A stretch of 16,235 nucleotides of DNA from an uncultured Pseudomonadota bacterium (GTDB taxonomy: Bacteria > Pseudomonadota > Gammaproteobacteria > Burkholderiales > SG8-41), in contig CAMPGR010000088.1 in assembly GCA_946885605.1 (NCBI GenBank), positions 1 to 16,235 on the forward strand, read 5' to 3'. Of the stretch, positions 6,412 to 15,068 are shown one piece after another; position 1 is the stretch's first letter; the number at the start of each line of letters is the position of its first letter. A program made the position numbers and the translations under genes. The notes beneath the pieces were generated by a model. It was not told where the DNA came from. It saw only the letters and a list, made by a program, of their open reading frames with translations, and searched no databases.

Positions 6412-7833
6412 ATGCAAGTAACATCGATGCACTTCAAAGCCCGCGCCGGCGAAAAACTCGCCGACGTCAGGCTGCAGGCGGCGCTCAAGAAGCTGCAGAC
6501 GAACTTCGTGCGAGGCCGCGCCGACCGCGTCGCGGAGCTGGACAATTTCGAGGCGATCCGCGATGCCGGGGCAGCGATACGCCAGCGCGCGCTGGCAAAC
6601 CTCGATCTCTATCTTGCCGAATTCGAGCGTAACGCCACCGCGGCCGGCGCAGTGGTGCACTGGGCGGAAACGGCAGCGGACGCGAACCGCATCGTCTGCG
6701 GGATCGCCGCTCAACATGGTGTGCGGAAAGTCGTCAAGTCGAAATCCATGGTGAGCGAGGAGTGCGCGGTGAACGATGCGCTCGAGGCGGCGGGCATCGA
6801 GGTCGTCGAAACCGACCTGGGCGAGTACATCCTGCAGCTTGCGCGCGAGCCGCCTTCGCACATCGTCGCGCCGGTCGTGCACAAGACGCGGGACCAGGTC
6901 TCCGACCTCTTCGCGGCGAAGCACCGCCAGCCGCGCAAGACCGACATCGCCGCGCTCACGCGCGAAGCCCGCGAGATGCTGCGTCCGCATTTCGTCTCGG
7001 CCGACATGGGCATATCGGGTGCGAATTTCATCGTCGCGGAAACCGGCTCCACGATGATCGTGACGAACGAAGGCAACGGCCGGATGGTAACGACGCTGCC
7101 GCGAGTCCACGTCGCGATCACCGGCATCGAGAAGGTCGTGCCCACGCTCGAAGATGCGAGCACGCTGATCCGGCTCCTGCCGCGTCACGGCACCGGGCAG
7201 ACGATCACGAACTACGTTTCGGTGACGACCGGCGTGAGACGAGAAGGCGATCTGGACGGGGTGGAGCATTTTCACGTGATCCTGCTCGACGCCGGGCGCA
7301 CGCGCCTCCTCGGCAGCGATTTCGAAACGATGCTCCGCTGCATCCGCTGCGGCGCCTGCATGAACCACTGTCCCGTCTACCAGAGCGTGGGGGGGCACGT
7401 TTACGGCTGGGTTTATCCCGGCCCCATGGGCTCCGTGCTGACGCCGACCTACGTCGGCCTCGAAAATGCGCGGGACCTGCCCAACGCCTCGACCTTCTGC
7501 AATCAATGCGGCGTGGTGTGCCCGGTGAAGATCCCGCTGCCGGATCTCATGCGCAAGCTCCGCGAGCGTGAGTTCGAAGAGCGCCTCAAACCGTTGAACG
7601 AGCGCCTTGCGCTCGGCGCGTGGAGTTGGCTTGCACGACATCCAGTGCTCTATGGATGGATGGCGCGAGCGGGTGCCCGCATGCTCGCCGCGATGGGCGG
7701 CGCCCGCAAATTGATACACAATCTGCCTCTGGGCGGCGGATGGACCGCAGGTCGCGATCTGCCCGCGCCGCAAGGCCGCACGTTCCGCGAGCTGTATGCC
7801 GCGGGGAAAAGAAACGACAGGAGAACACGATGA
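6412..7833 (+). CDS. lutB: LutB-like iron-sulfur protein of a lactate-type 2-hydroxyacid oxidase
   Basis: The 473-residue product has the LutB layout. An N-terminal LUD domain (about 60-290) includes AETGSTMIV (209-217). A ferredoxin-like domain follows, with C310, C313, C316 and C320-P, then C363, C366 and C370-P, for two 4Fe-4S clusters. The C-terminal tail (about 380-470) contains the usual GGWTAGRDLPAPQGRTF segment. The length matches B. subtilis LutB (about 476). It is a cytoplasmic electron-transfer subunit working with LutA and LutC. Here it is separated from lutA by two enzyme genes. The ATG at 6412 has only a weak Shine-Dalgarno; an in-frame ATG at 6427 is an alternative that removes five residues. 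The stop overlaps the next start (ATGA at 7830-7833), which implies translational coupling. Confidence 0.9.
   Translation: MQVTSMHFKARAGEKLADVRLQAALKKLQTNFVRGRADRVAELDNFEAIRDAGAAIRQRALANLDLYLAEFERNATAAGAVVHWAETAADANRIVCGIAAQHGVRKVVKSKSMVSEECAVNDALEAAGIEVVETDLGEYILQLAREPPSHIVAPVVHKTRDQVSDLFAAKHRQPRKTDIAALTREAREMLRPHFVSADMGISGANFIVAETGSTMIVTNEGNGRMVTTLPRVHVAITGIEKVVPTLEDASTLIRLLPRHGTGQTITNYVSVTTGVRREGDLDGVEHFHVILLDAGRTRLLGSDFETMLRCIRCGACMNHCPVYQSVGGHVYGWVYPGPMGSVLTPTYVGLENARDLPNASTFCNQCGVVCPVKIPLPDLMRKLREREFEERLKPLNERLALGAWSWLARHPVLYGWMARAGARMLAAMGGARKLIHNLPLGGGWTAGRDLPAPQGRTFRELYAAGKRNDRRTR
7819..7823 (+). promoter_or_regulatory. Ribosome binding site deciding the start of the semialdehyde dehydrogenase
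   Basis: AGGAG lies 6 nt before the ATG at 7830, inside the end of the lutB-like gene. It selects this start over the upstream frame that opens at 7620, which overlaps lutB by more than 200 nt. Confidence 0.65.
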
Positions 7834-9347
7834 GCAGACGCGCTGATCCACTGAATATCGAAACCGTGCCGTTGTGGGTGAATGGCGCAAGGCGCGCTGC
7901 GCAATCCGAGCGCCGTGGCGAGGTGACGAATCCCGCGACGGGAGCGGTCACGCGCCGCGTACCGTTCTGCAATCGCAGCGACATCGATGCGGCAGTGGCC
8001 GCGGCGCATGGCGCGTACCCCAAGTGGCGCGATACGCCGCCGCTGCGCCGCGCCCGCATTCTCATGCGCTATCGCGAGCTGCTCGACGCGAACCGCGACG
8101 AGCTCGCGCGGCTGGTTACGGAAGAGCACGGCAAGACATTGAGCGATGCGGTCGGCTCCGTTCAGCGCGGCATCGAAGTGGTCGAATTCGCGATGGGCGT
8201 TCCGCACTTGATCAAGGGCGAGCACAGCGAGGAGGTCGGCACCGGTGTCGACTGCCATTCGCTGCGGCAGCCGCTCGGCGTGTGCGTCGGAATCACGCCG
8301 TTCAACTTTCCCGTGATGGTGCCGCTGTGGATGTTCCCTGTCGCGATCGCCTGCGGCAACACGTTCGTCCTGAAGCCCTCCGAGAAGGTGCCCTCCGCTT
8401 CGATGCGCATGGCGGAGCTCTTCAAGGAAGCGGGACTGCCCGATGGCGTCTTCAACGTCGTGCATGGCGACAAGGAAGCCGTGGACGCGCTCCTCGAACA
8501 TCCGGATGTCAAAGCCGTGTCGTTCGTCGGATCGACGCCGATCGCCAAGTACATCTACGAAACCTGCGCGCGCACCGGCAAGCGCGTCCAGGCGCTGGGC
8601 GGGGCGAAGAACCACGCGGTCGTCCTGCCCGACGCGGATCTCGAGTTTGCCGCCGATGCGCTGATAGGCGCCGCGTACGGCTCCGCAGGCGAGCGCTGCA
8701 TGGCGATCTCCGCCGTGGTGGCGGTCGGCGACATCGGCGATGCGCTCGTCGGCAAGCTGCGCGACAAGGCGGCACGCCTCAAGATCGGCCCGGGTACGGA
8801 GAAGGACGCCGACATGGGTCCGCTCGTTACGCGCGCCCACCGCGACCGCGTCGCAAGCTACGTCGACAAGGGGGTGGAGGAGGGCGCGAAGTTGATGCTC
8901 GACGGTCGCGCATTCGAGGCCGCCGGTCGCGAAGGGTTCTTCCTCGGCGCGTCGCTCTTCGATCACGTCAAGCCCGACATGACGATCTACAAGGACGAGA
9001 TCTTCGGCCCGGTGCTCTCCGTGCTGCGCGCGAAAACGCTCGACGAATCGGTCCGGCTCATCAACGCCAACCCCTATGCCAACGGCACCGCGGTGTTCAC
9101 GCGCTCCGGCGCGGCGGCGCGCAAGTTCGAGCGCGAGATCGAAGTCGGGATGGTGGGCATCAACGTGCCGATACCGGTGCCGATCGCGTTCTATTCGTTC
9201 GGCGGCTGGCGCAGTTCGCTCTTCGGCGACCAGCACGTGCACGGGATGGAAGGTGTGCGCTTCTATACCCGCGGCAAGGTGGTCACGACGCGCTGGCCAA
9301 CCAGCGACCTCGAGGCACCGAGCTTCAACATGCCCACGCTCGGCTGA
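7830..9347 (+). CDS. mmsA: CoA-acylating methylmalonate/malonate-semialdehyde dehydrogenase (MmsA/IolA family)
   Basis: The 505-residue product is an aldehyde dehydrogenase of the MmsA branch. It has PFNFPVMVPLWMFP (157-170, with catalytic N159), the NAD-binding GSTPIAK (235-240 region), GSAGERCM with the nucleophile C290, and GGAKNHAVVLPDAD (257-270). The general-base Glu of ordinary ALDHs is replaced in that last stretch, as is normal for CoA-dependent MMSDHs. The reaction is (methyl)malonate semialdehyde + NAD+ + CoA to propionyl-CoA or acetyl-CoA + CO2 + NADH. The length is typical (about 500). It overlaps the lutB-like stop by 4 nt and is followed 1 nt after its own stop by the lutC-like gene, so it is embedded within the lut set. 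Valine and inositol catabolism genes, its usual partners, are absent, so the substrate here is probably a semialdehyde produced by the operon's own pathway. Confidence 0.9.
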   Translation: MSRRADPLNIETVPLWVNGARRAAQSERRGEVTNPATGAVTRRVPFCNRSDIDAAVAAAHGAYPKWRDTPPLRRARILMRYRELLDANRDELARLVTEEHGKTLSDAVGSVQRGIEVVEFAMGVPHLIKGEHSEEVGTGVDCHSLRQPLGVCVGITPFNFPVMVPLWMFPVAIACGNTFVLKPSEKVPSASMRMAELFKEAGLPDGVFNVVHGDKEAVDALLEHPDVKAVSFVGSTPIAKYIYETCARTGKRVQALGGAKNHAVVLPDADLEFAADALIGAAYGSAGERCMAISAVVAVGDIGDALVGKLRDKAARLKIGPGTEKDADMGPLVTRAHRDRVASYVDKGVEEGAKLMLDGRAFEAAGREGFFLGASLFDHVKPDMTIYKDEIFGPVLSVLRAKTLDESVRLINANPYANGTAVFTRSGAAARKFEREIEVGMVGINVPIPVPIAFYSFGGWRSSLFGDQHVHGMEGVRFYTRGKVVTTRWPTSDLEAPSFNMPTLG

Positions 9348-9348
9348 A

Positions 9349-10014
9349 GTGACGGCGCGCGACAACATCCTCGCGCGCATACGCGCCGCGCAGCGCAAGC
9401 CGGCGGGGGCGGAAGCCGCCGAGCGCGAAGCGGTGCGGAGCCATCTCGCCGCGCGCGCCGCGGGGCCAAGGCCGGGAATCGGCGGGGATCCTCTGGCATC
9501 GTTTCGGGCACGCGCGCTCGCGCTCGCAAGCACTGTGGCCAGTGTTTCGAGCATGCAGGAGGTCCCCGCGGAGGTCGGCGAGTACCTGCGGGGAAGCGCG
9601 CTTCCGTGCAAGGCGGTGTGCTGGCCGCAGCTCGCTGCGCTCGACTGGGCCGGTGGCCGCGTCACCGTCGAAGCGCGTGCTGCGCGCGATGGAGATCTCG
9701 TCGGCATCACCGGCGCATTCTGCGCCATTGCAGAAACTGGAACGCTCGCGCTCGTTTCGGGGCCGCAGACGCCCGCGTCGGTGAGCCTGCTGCCCGAAAC
9801 GCACATTGCGGTGCTGCATGCCGATCGCATAGTGCCCGACATGGAGGCCGCATGGCGGCTGCTGCGCGAGGAGTCGCCCGCGCTTCCACGCGCAGTGAAT
9901 TTCGTCTCCGGCCCTTCGCGCACCGCGGACATCGAGCAGACAGTAACACTCGGGGCACACGGGCCATATCGCGTGCATATCATTGTCATTTCCGATTCGC
10001 AGACGGTCCCTTGA
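9349..10014 (+). CDS. lutC: LutC-like LUD domain protein of a lactate-type 2-hydroxyacid oxidase
   Basis: The 221-residue product, starting at GTG 9349, has the LUD domain (LutC/YkgG type). Landmarks are GITGAFCAIAETGTL (119-132), SGPQTPASVSLLPETHI (137-153), and the C-terminal PSRTADIEQ and LGAHGPYRVH. The length fits LutC proteins (about 220-240). The GTG lies 1 nt after the preceding stop with no Shine-Dalgarno, so translation is probably coupled to the semialdehyde dehydrogenase. The frame stays open upstream to 9076, but that part overlaps the dehydrogenase and does not look like LUD protein; the conserved start TARDNILARIRAA follows the GTG directly. It completes the LutABC set and is the last gene of the operon, followed by a 286-bp gap. 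Confidence 0.88.
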   Translation: MTARDNILARIRAAQRKPAGAEAAEREAVRSHLAARAAGPRPGIGGDPLASFRARALALASTVASVSSMQEVPAEVGEYLRGSALPCKAVCWPQLAALDWAGGRVTVEARAARDGDLVGITGAFCAIAETGTLALVSGPQTPASVSLLPETHIAVLHADRIVPDMEAAWRLLREESPALPRAVNFVSGPSRTADIEQTVTLGAHGPYRVHIIVISDSQTVP

Positions 10015-10210
10015 AGGATCACGCCGCTCGAGGGGCGGCGGCTGAGCCCGGGAACTTTTACCGGAGCCGTTGTCCATCAATGGATTAACGGATCAGCCCC
10101 AGCGCCGCGGGCGGCTCGGAGTGCACGACCGGCGAGCGGGTTGAGCAACAAGAATGACAGGCGACGCCCGAGGTACGCGACTCGCAAGACTGCAGTGATG
10201 GGCGGGCTCG

Positions 10211-10224
10211 CCGTGCGGGCACGG
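10211..10224 (+). promoter_or_regulatory. Hairpin overlapping the Shine-Dalgarno of a small upstream ORF
   Basis: CCGTGC-GG-GCACGG is a perfect inverted repeat (as RNA, a 5-bp stem with a CGGG loop). Its 3' arm runs straight into GGGGA, the likely ribosome binding site of the 26-codon ORF at 10233. Folding could affect translation of that ORF. Confidence 0.3.
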
Positions 10225-10232
10225 GGAAAGTG

Positions 10233-10313
10233 ATGAACCAGGCAACGATCTGCAAGAGCCGCGATGTTGCGCCGCGGCGCATCGCGTGCAGGGGAGGCCC
10301 ATGCAGATCCTGA
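10233..10313 (+). CDS. Possible 26-residue leader peptide overlapping the otsB start
   Basis: The ATG at 10233 is preceded by GGGGA at 10223-10227, and the frame stops at 10311-10313, so it overlaps the otsB start by 13 nt. The predicted peptide begins MNQATICKSRD and resembles nothing I know. Translation of it would run through the hairpin at 10261-10285 and over the otsB Shine-Dalgarno, so it could couple or tune otsB translation. It may equally be a chance ORF; only its RBS spacing and the overlap support it. Confidence 0.22.
   Translation: MNQATICKSRDVAPRRIACRGGPCRS
10261..10285 (+). promoter_or_regulatory. Hairpin immediately upstream of the otsB ribosome binding site
   Basis: GCGAT (10261-10265) pairs with ATCGC (10281-10285) around the perfect 12-bp palindrome at 10269-10280 (GCGCC/GGCGC), with a 3-nt bulge. 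It ends 4 nt before AGGGGAGG, the otsB Shine-Dalgarno. It may influence otsB translation and makes the GTG at 10286 a poor start. Confidence 0.35.
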
Positions 10314-11089
10314 GCCCGCGCATCGACTGGCAGGCATTCCTGGACGCGATTCCTGCCGCGCCGGAACGGGTGTTGATGCTCGATTACGATGGCACGCTCT
10401 CCCCGTTTCACGTGCGTCCAGAACGCGCCGTTCCGTATCCGGGCGTACGGGACGCGCTCGAAGCCATCCTCGCATCGGGCAGCACGCGCGTCGTTATCGT
10501 AAGCGGACGCCCCGCCGCGAATATTGCGCCGCTGCTCGGATTGAAACAGGCGCCTGAAATATGGGGCGGACATGGCTGGGAACGCCTGCTGCCCACCGGC
10601 GAGCTCAAGACGCAGGAACCTTCAACGGCGGTCAAAGTCTCGCTTGAGAGGGCGGCAAGCGCCGCGGCCGACGCGGTGCGCGCGGGCGGACGGCTCGAGC
10701 GCAAGCGGGCGAGTGTCGCCCTGCACTGGCGCGGGCTGCCCACGCTCACCGCGGCGCAGGCGCAGTCGCGCTGCCGGGCGGCATGGGAGGAATTCGTGGA
10801 CAACGGAGAGCTCGAGCTCCTGCCTTTCGACGGCGGTTTCGAGCTGCGTGCGCCGGGCTGCAACAAGCAACATGCGGTGAAGGCCGTGCTGTCCGAAACG
10901 CCCGGCAGTAGCGCGATCGCGTATCTCGGCGACGACCTCACCGACGAAGACGCATTCGCGGCGGTGAAGCCACGCGGGCTTGCTGTCCTGGTGCGCCCGG
11001 AACTGCGCGACACGCAGGCCGATGTATGGCTCCAGCCGCCGCGCGAACTGATTGCTTTCCTGAAACGCTGGCGGGCGCAGGCCGCGTGA
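10301..11089 (+). CDS. otsB: Trehalose-6-phosphate phosphatase (OtsB, HAD superfamily)
   Basis: The 262-residue product is a HAD phosphatase of the trehalose-phosphatase family. Motif I is LDYDGTLSP with nucleophile D28 and acid/base D30, motif II is VSGR (67-70), and motif IV is [10 protein letters not shown] (210-219) with D211, D212 and D215 for Mg2+. The length is typical of OtsB (about 250-270). It hydrolyses trehalose-6-phosphate to trehalose in the cytoplasm. The ATG at 10301 is preferred because AGGGGAGG lies just upstream (10290-10297); a GTG at 10286 is in frame but sits against a hairpin with no RBS. It heads a trehalose/glucan operon and is followed by glgB after 25 nt. The partner synthase OtsA is not in the window and may be encoded elsewhere. 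Confidence 0.92.
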   Translation: MQILSPRIDWQAFLDAIPAAPERVLMLDYDGTLSPFHVRPERAVPYPGVRDALEAILASGSTRVVIVSGRPAANIAPLLGLKQAPEIWGGHGWERLLPTGELKTQEPSTAVKVSLERAASAAADAVRAGGRLERKRASVALHWRGLPTLTAAQAQSRCRAAWEEFVDNGELELLPFDGGFELRAPGCNKQHAVKAVLSETPGSSAIAYLGDDLTDEDAFAAVKPRGLAVLVRPELRDTQADVWLQPPRELIAFLKRWRAQAA

Positions 11090-11103
11090 GCAGCGCGCGC
11101 CCG

Positions 11104-11109
11104 AGGAGG
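11104..11109 (+). promoter_or_regulatory. Ribosome binding site of glgB
   Basis: AGGAGG lies 5 nt before a GTG at 11115 and 8 nt before a second in-frame GTG at 11118. The nearby ATG at 11113 reads ATG-TGG-TGA and cannot be the start, so glgB must begin with one of the GTGs. Confidence 0.65.
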
Positions 11110-11114
11110 TTCAT

Positions 11115-13070
11115 GTGGTGAGTGCCGCAGGCAGTGTCACCGGAACGGCCGCGCCGCCCGTGGAGCGGCGCGCCCGGCTCATCAGCGACCACGATGTTTT
11201 TCTTTTCCGCGAGGGCACGCATTCCCGCCTGTACGAGAAGCTGGGCGCGCACTTGGTGCAGACCGACGGCGGCCGCGCCGTGCATTTCGCGGTGTGGGCG
11301 CCGAATGCCGAGGCGGTCTCGGTGATCGGCGACTTCAACGACTGGGATGCGGCGCGGCATCCGCTGCGCGTGCGCGAAGATGGCTCCGGCATCTGGGAGG
11401 GCGTGATCGAGGGCGTGGGGCAGGGTGCGCTCTACAAGTACCGCATACGCTCGCGCGCCAGGCATTACGTGACGGATCGCGGCGACCCCTTCGCATACTA
11501 CTGGCAGACGCCGCCCGCGACCGCCTCGCGGGTGTGGGCGCTCGACTACGAATGGGGCGATGCGGAGTGGATGCGCGGCCGTCGCAACACCGCGACGCGC
11601 GATGCCCCCTTCTCGAGCTACGAGATGCACCTCGGTTCGTGGCGCCGCGTGCCGGAAGAAGGGAACCGGCCGCTCACGTATCGCGAGCTTGCCGCGCCGC
11701 TCACCGAGTATGTGAAGCGCGTGGGCTTCACCCATGTCGAGTTCATGCCGGTCATGGAGCATCCTTTCTACGGCTCCTGGGGCTACCAGGTGACGGGTTA
11801 CTTCGCGCCAACCGCGCGCTACGGCACGCCGCAAGACTTCATGTACCTCGTGGATCAGCTGCACCAGAACGGCATCGGCGTCATCCTGGACTGGGTGCCG
11901 TCCCATTTTCCGAACGACGAGCACGGGCTCGTCTACTTCGACGGCACGCATCTCTTCGAGCATGCCGACCCGCGCCAGGGCTACCACCCGGAATGGAACA
12001 GCTGCATCTTCAACTACGGACGTCACGAAGTGCGCGCCTTTCTGACGAGCAGCGCGCTATTCTGGCTCGACAAGTACCATGCCGACGGCTTGCGCGTGGA
12101 CGGCGTCGCCTCCATGCTCTATCTCGATTACGCACGCAAGGAAGGCGAATGGGTGCCGAACGAGCACGGAGGCAGGGAAAATCTCGCCGCGATGCAGTTC
12201 CTGCGCGGACTGAACGAAGCCGTGTACCGGGACTACCCCGATGTGCAGACGATTGCCGAGGAATCGACGGCGTGGCCCATGGTCTCGCGGCCGACTTCGG
12301 TGGGCGGGCTCGGATTCGGGTACAAATGGAACATGGGCTGGATGCACGATACGCTGAAGTACATGGCGAACGACCCGGTCCACCGCAAGTATCATCACGA
12401 CGCGCTCACTTTCAGCATGGTCTACGCGTTCAACGAGAATTTCGTGCTGCCGCTCTCGCACGACGAAGTCGTGCACGGCAAGGGCTCGCTCGTCGGGAAG
12501 ATGCCGGGGGACGAGTGGCAGCGGTTCGCGAACCTGCGTCTCCTCTACGGCTATATGTGGGCGCATCCGGGCAAGAAGCTGCTCTTCATGGGCGGCGAAT
12601 TCGGCCAGTGCCGGGAGTGGTCGCACGAGGAAAGCCTGGAGTGGCATGTCCTCGAGAACGCGCATCACCGCGGCGTCCAGGCGTGGGTCGCGGATGTCAA
12701 CCGCGCTTATCGCGCCGAGCCCGCGCTGCACGAGTACGACTGCGAGCCGCAGGGCTTTCAGTGGGTCGATCACCAGGACTGGGAAAACAGCGTGATCAGT
12801 TTCCTGCGGCTGGGACGCGCGCCGAGCGATGTCGTCCTCGTCGTTTGCAACTTCACGCCCGTCGTGCGGCGCGACTACGCAGTGGGGGTACCGTGCGGCG
12901 GCTACTGGCGCGAAGTGTTGAATAGCGATGCCGGAGAGTACGGCGGATCCGGCCTCGGCAATATGGGCGGCGCCGAAGCGCTGCGCGAGCCGCGGCACGG
13001 CCGGCCGTGCTCGGTGCGCCTCACGTTACCGCCGCTTTCGGCGATGTTCCTCAAGAGCCCAGGCACGTGA
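11115..13070 (+). CDS. glgB: 1,4-alpha-glucan branching enzyme (GlgB, GH13)
   Basis: The 651-residue product has an N-terminal CBM48 domain (about 45-140, with [20 protein letters not shown]), a GH13 catalytic barrel and a C-terminal all-beta domain. Catalytic residues by homology are nucleophile D329 ([11 protein letters not shown]), acid/base E382 (TIAEEST) and transition-state stabiliser D450 ([11 protein letters not shown]). At 651 residues it is shorter than E. coli GlgB (728), consistent with forms lacking the extra N-terminal module. It transfers alpha-1,4 chains to make alpha-1,6 branches, here most likely on the glucan made by GlgE. The start is GTG at 11115 or 11118; both suit the AGGAGG. 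The stop overlaps the glgE start by 4 nt (GTGA, 13067-13070), so the two are translationally coupled. Confidence 0.95.
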   Translation: MVSAAGSVTGTAAPPVERRARLISDHDVFLFREGTHSRLYEKLGAHLVQTDGGRAVHFAVWAPNAEAVSVIGDFNDWDAARHPLRVREDGSGIWEGVIEGVGQGALYKYRIRSRARHYVTDRGDPFAYYWQTPPATASRVWALDYEWGDAEWMRGRRNTATRDAPFSSYEMHLGSWRRVPEEGNRPLTYRELAAPLTEYVKRVGFTHVEFMPVMEHPFYGSWGYQVTGYFAPTARYGTPQDFMYLVDQLHQNGIGVILDWVPSHFPNDEHGLVYFDGTHLFEHADPRQGYHPEWNSCIFNYGRHEVRAFLTSSALFWLDKYHADGLRVDGVASMLYLDYARKEGEWVPNEHGGRENLAAMQFLRGLNEAVYRDYPDVQTIAEESTAWPMVSRPTSVGGLGFGYKWNMGWMHDTLKYMANDPVHRKYHHDALTFSMVYAFNENFVLPLSHDEVVHGKGSLVGKMPGDEWQRFANLRLLYGYMWAHPGKKLLFMGGEFGQCREWSHEESLEWHVLENAHHRGVQAWVADVNRAYRAEPALHEYDCEPQGFQWVDHQDWENSVISFLRLGRAPSDVVLVVCNFTPVVRRDYAVGVPCGGYWREVLNSDAGEYGGSGLGNMGGAEALREPRHGRPCSVRLTLPPLSAMFLKSPGT

Positions 13071-15067
13071 AGAACACAAAGCTGCCCGATGAAGGACGGC
13101 GCCGCGTCGTCATCGAAGCGGTGACGCCGTCCGTCGACGGTGGCCGCTTTCCGATCAAGCGCGTCGTCGGCGATCGCGTGAACGTGGAGGCCGATGTGTT
13201 CGCCGACGGCCACGACGCGTTGCGCGCCATGCTGCGCTACCGGCGCAAAGGCGCGTCCGCTTGGGAGGAAACGGAGATGAACCTCCTCAACAACGACCGC
13301 TGGCGCGCTGCGTTCGACGTGACGGAACTCGGGTGCTATCAGTACACCGTTGAGGGGTGGGTGGACGGCTTTCTCTCGTGGCGACAGGATTTTGTGAAGC
13401 GCGTGGAGCCGCAGGACATCGAGCTCGCGCTGCGCACGGGCGCGAAGCTCGTTGAGGCCGCCGCGACACGGGCAACAGGCGCTCAAGCGCGGGAGCTGCA
13501 TGAGGTGGCTCGCGCGCTCGTCGCGGAGCGCCCGCTCGAAGAACGCCGGAGGATAGCGGCAAGCGAGGCGCTCCTTCACATTGTGATGCGCTACCCTGAC
13601 CGCAGCCATTCGAGCGTGTATCCCATCGAGTTCGAAGTCGTCGTGGACCGGCCGCTTGCGCGATGCAGCGCATGGTACGAGATGTTTCCGCGCTCGTGCG
13701 CGGCGGAGCCGGGTCGGCATGGGACGTTCGCCGACTGCGAGAAGCGGCTCGATTACGTCGCGGAGATGGGTTTCGACATCCTGTACCTTCCCCCAGTACA
13801 CCCGATCGGGCGCGTCAAGCGCAAGGGCCGCAACAATGCGCTCGAGGCCAGGCCTGAAGATCCCGGAAGCCCGTGGGCGATTGGCGCAGCGGAGGGCGGG
13901 CACAAGGCGGTCCACCCGGAGCTCGGATCGCTCGAGGACTTTCGCCGGTTCGTTGCCGCGGCGCGGGCGAAGGGCCTCGAGATCGCGCTCGACATCGCCT
14001 TCCAGTGCGCGCCCGATCACCCTTACGTGGAGTCGCATCCCGAATGGTTCCTGCGCCGGCCGGACGGATCCATCCAGTTCGCGGAGAATCCACCGAAGAA
14101 GTATCAGGACATCTACCCGTTCCATTTCGAGAGCGGGCAGTGGCAGCCGTTGTGGGAGGAACTGAAAAGCGTCTTCGGGTTCTGGATCGAGCAGGGCGTG
14201 ACGATCTTTCGCGTCGATAACCCGCACACGAAACCCTTTGCGCTCTGGGAATGGCTGATCGGCGATCTCAAGCGCGCGCATCCCGAGCTGATTTTCCTTT
14301 CTGAAGCGTTCACCCGACCGAAGATCATGCACCGCCTCGCGAAGCTGGGGTTCACCCAGTCGTACACCTACTTTCCCTGGCGCAACACCAAAGCCGAGCT
14401 CATCGAGTATTTCAGCGAGCTCGCAAACAGCCCCGCGCGCGAGTATTTCCGTCCCAACCACTGGCCCAACACGCCCGACATACTGACTGCCGCGCTGCAG
14501 ACCGGGGGGCGGGCGATGTTCATGGCGCGGGTGGTTCTCGCCGGAACGCTGGGCGCGAACTACGGCATCTACGGCCCGCCGTTCGAGCACTGCGAGAATG
14601 CGCCGCGCGAGCCGGGCAGCGAGGAATATCTCAACTCGGAGAAGTACGAGGTGCGGCACTGGGACATCGCGCGGCCCGACAGCCTCGCGCCGCTCATCGC
14701 GCGTCTCAACCGCGCGCGCCGCGAGAATCCCGCCCTGCAGCAGGACTGGAACCTGCGCTTCGTGCCGAGCGATAACGCCGAGCTGATATGCTATGCGAAA
14801 TTTGACGACAAGCGCTCGAATGTCATCGTGACGGCGGTAAGCCTCGATCCGTATCACAAGCGCTCGGCGTTCATCGAGCTGCCGCTGGAAGAACTGGGCA
14901 TCGATCCCGCGCACCCCTACCAGGTCGAGGATCTGCTGAGCGGGGAGAGCTATCTGTGGGAGGGCGCGCGCAACTACGTGGAGCTCGATCCGCACGTGTG
15001 CCCCGCCCACGTCTTCCGTGTGCGGCAGCAGATGCGATCCGAAAAAGACTTCGAATATTTCGCGTGA
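13067..15067 (+). CDS. glgE: Alpha-1,4-glucan:maltose-1-phosphate maltosyltransferase (GlgE, GH13_3)
   Basis: The 666-residue product has the GlgE layout: an N-terminal beta domain (about 1-115, beginning [21 protein letters not shown]), a helical insert (about 116-180), a GH13 barrel and a C-terminal beta domain. Diagnostic segments are [10 protein letters not shown] (201-210), [10 protein letters not shown] (239-248), [10 protein letters not shown] with nucleophile D384, LSEAFTRP with acid/base E413, and NTPDILT with D471. The length matches known GlgE proteins (about 660-670). It extends alpha-1,4-glucans with maltosyl units from maltose-1-phosphate. The GTG at 13067 overlaps the glgB stop by 4 nt; the frame is open upstream to 13007, but that part lies in glgB and does not resemble the GlgE N-terminus. 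treS follows after 1 nt. A maltokinase, needed to make the donor, is not in view and may lie downstream or be fused to TreS. Confidence 0.95.
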   Translation: MKNTKLPDEGRRRVVIEAVTPSVDGGRFPIKRVVGDRVNVEADVFADGHDALRAMLRYRRKGASAWEETEMNLLNNDRWRAAFDVTELGCYQYTVEGWVDGFLSWRQDFVKRVEPQDIELALRTGAKLVEAAATRATGAQARELHEVARALVAERPLEERRRIAASEALLHIVMRYPDRSHSSVYPIEFEVVVDRPLARCSAWYEMFPRSCAAEPGRHGTFADCEKRLDYVAEMGFDILYLPPVHPIGRVKRKGRNNALEARPEDPGSPWAIGAAEGGHKAVHPELGSLEDFRRFVAAARAKGLEIALDIAFQCAPDHPYVESHPEWFLRRPDGSIQFAENPPKKYQDIYPFHFESGQWQPLWEELKSVFGFWIEQGVTIFRVDNPHTKPFALWEWLIGDLKRAHPELIFLSEAFTRPKIMHRLAKLGFTQSYTYFPWRNTKAELIEYFSELANSPAREYFRPNHWPNTPDILTAALQTGGRAMFMARVVLAGTLGANYGIYGPPFEHCENAPREPGSEEYLNSEKYEVRHWDIARPDSLAPLIARLNRARRENPALQQDWNLRFVPSDNAELICYAKFDDKRSNVIVTAVSLDPYHKRSAFIELPLEELGIDPAHPYQVEDLLSGESYLWEGARNYVELDPHVCPAHVFRVRQQMRSEKDFEYFA

Positions 15068-15068
15068 C

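Larger units (their letters stand above)
10015..10300 (+). other. Intergenic leader region between the lut-type operon and otsB
   Basis: These 286 bp separate two operons. I see no full-length gene and no clear sigma-70 promoter. A small stem GCCGC/GCGGC (10023-10039) follows the lutC-like stop, but no T-run sits beside it. The second half holds two stronger hairpins and a 26-codon ORF with its own Shine-Dalgarno, listed separately. Confidence 0.4.

Noticed and set aside
7620..7829. Upstream extension of the semialdehyde dehydrogenase frame
   Set aside because: It lies inside lutB, has no RBS, and the MmsA N-terminus begins naturally at 7830 with AGGAG 6 nt upstream.
5914..7890. Long minus-strand ORF (658 codons) opposite the enolase and lutB genes
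   Set aside because: It is antisense to two well-identified genes, its product is low-complexity and rich in Arg/His/Ala, and it has no recognisable domain. High-GC coding regions often leave such open antisense frames.
7650..10022. Very long minus-strand ORF (790 codons) opposite mmsA and lutC
   Set aside because: It mirrors the codon periodicity of the plus-strand genes. The product has no family signature, while the plus strand encodes clear MmsA and LutC proteins.
10077..10573. Minus-strand ORFs across the otsB leader region
   Set aside because: They overlap the real otsB coding sequence, have Arg/Ala-rich composition and no recognisable motif.
13007..13066. Upstream extension of the GlgE frame
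   Set aside because: These 20 codons lie within the glgB 3' end. The GTG at 13067 gives the usual overlap and the expected GlgE N-terminus.
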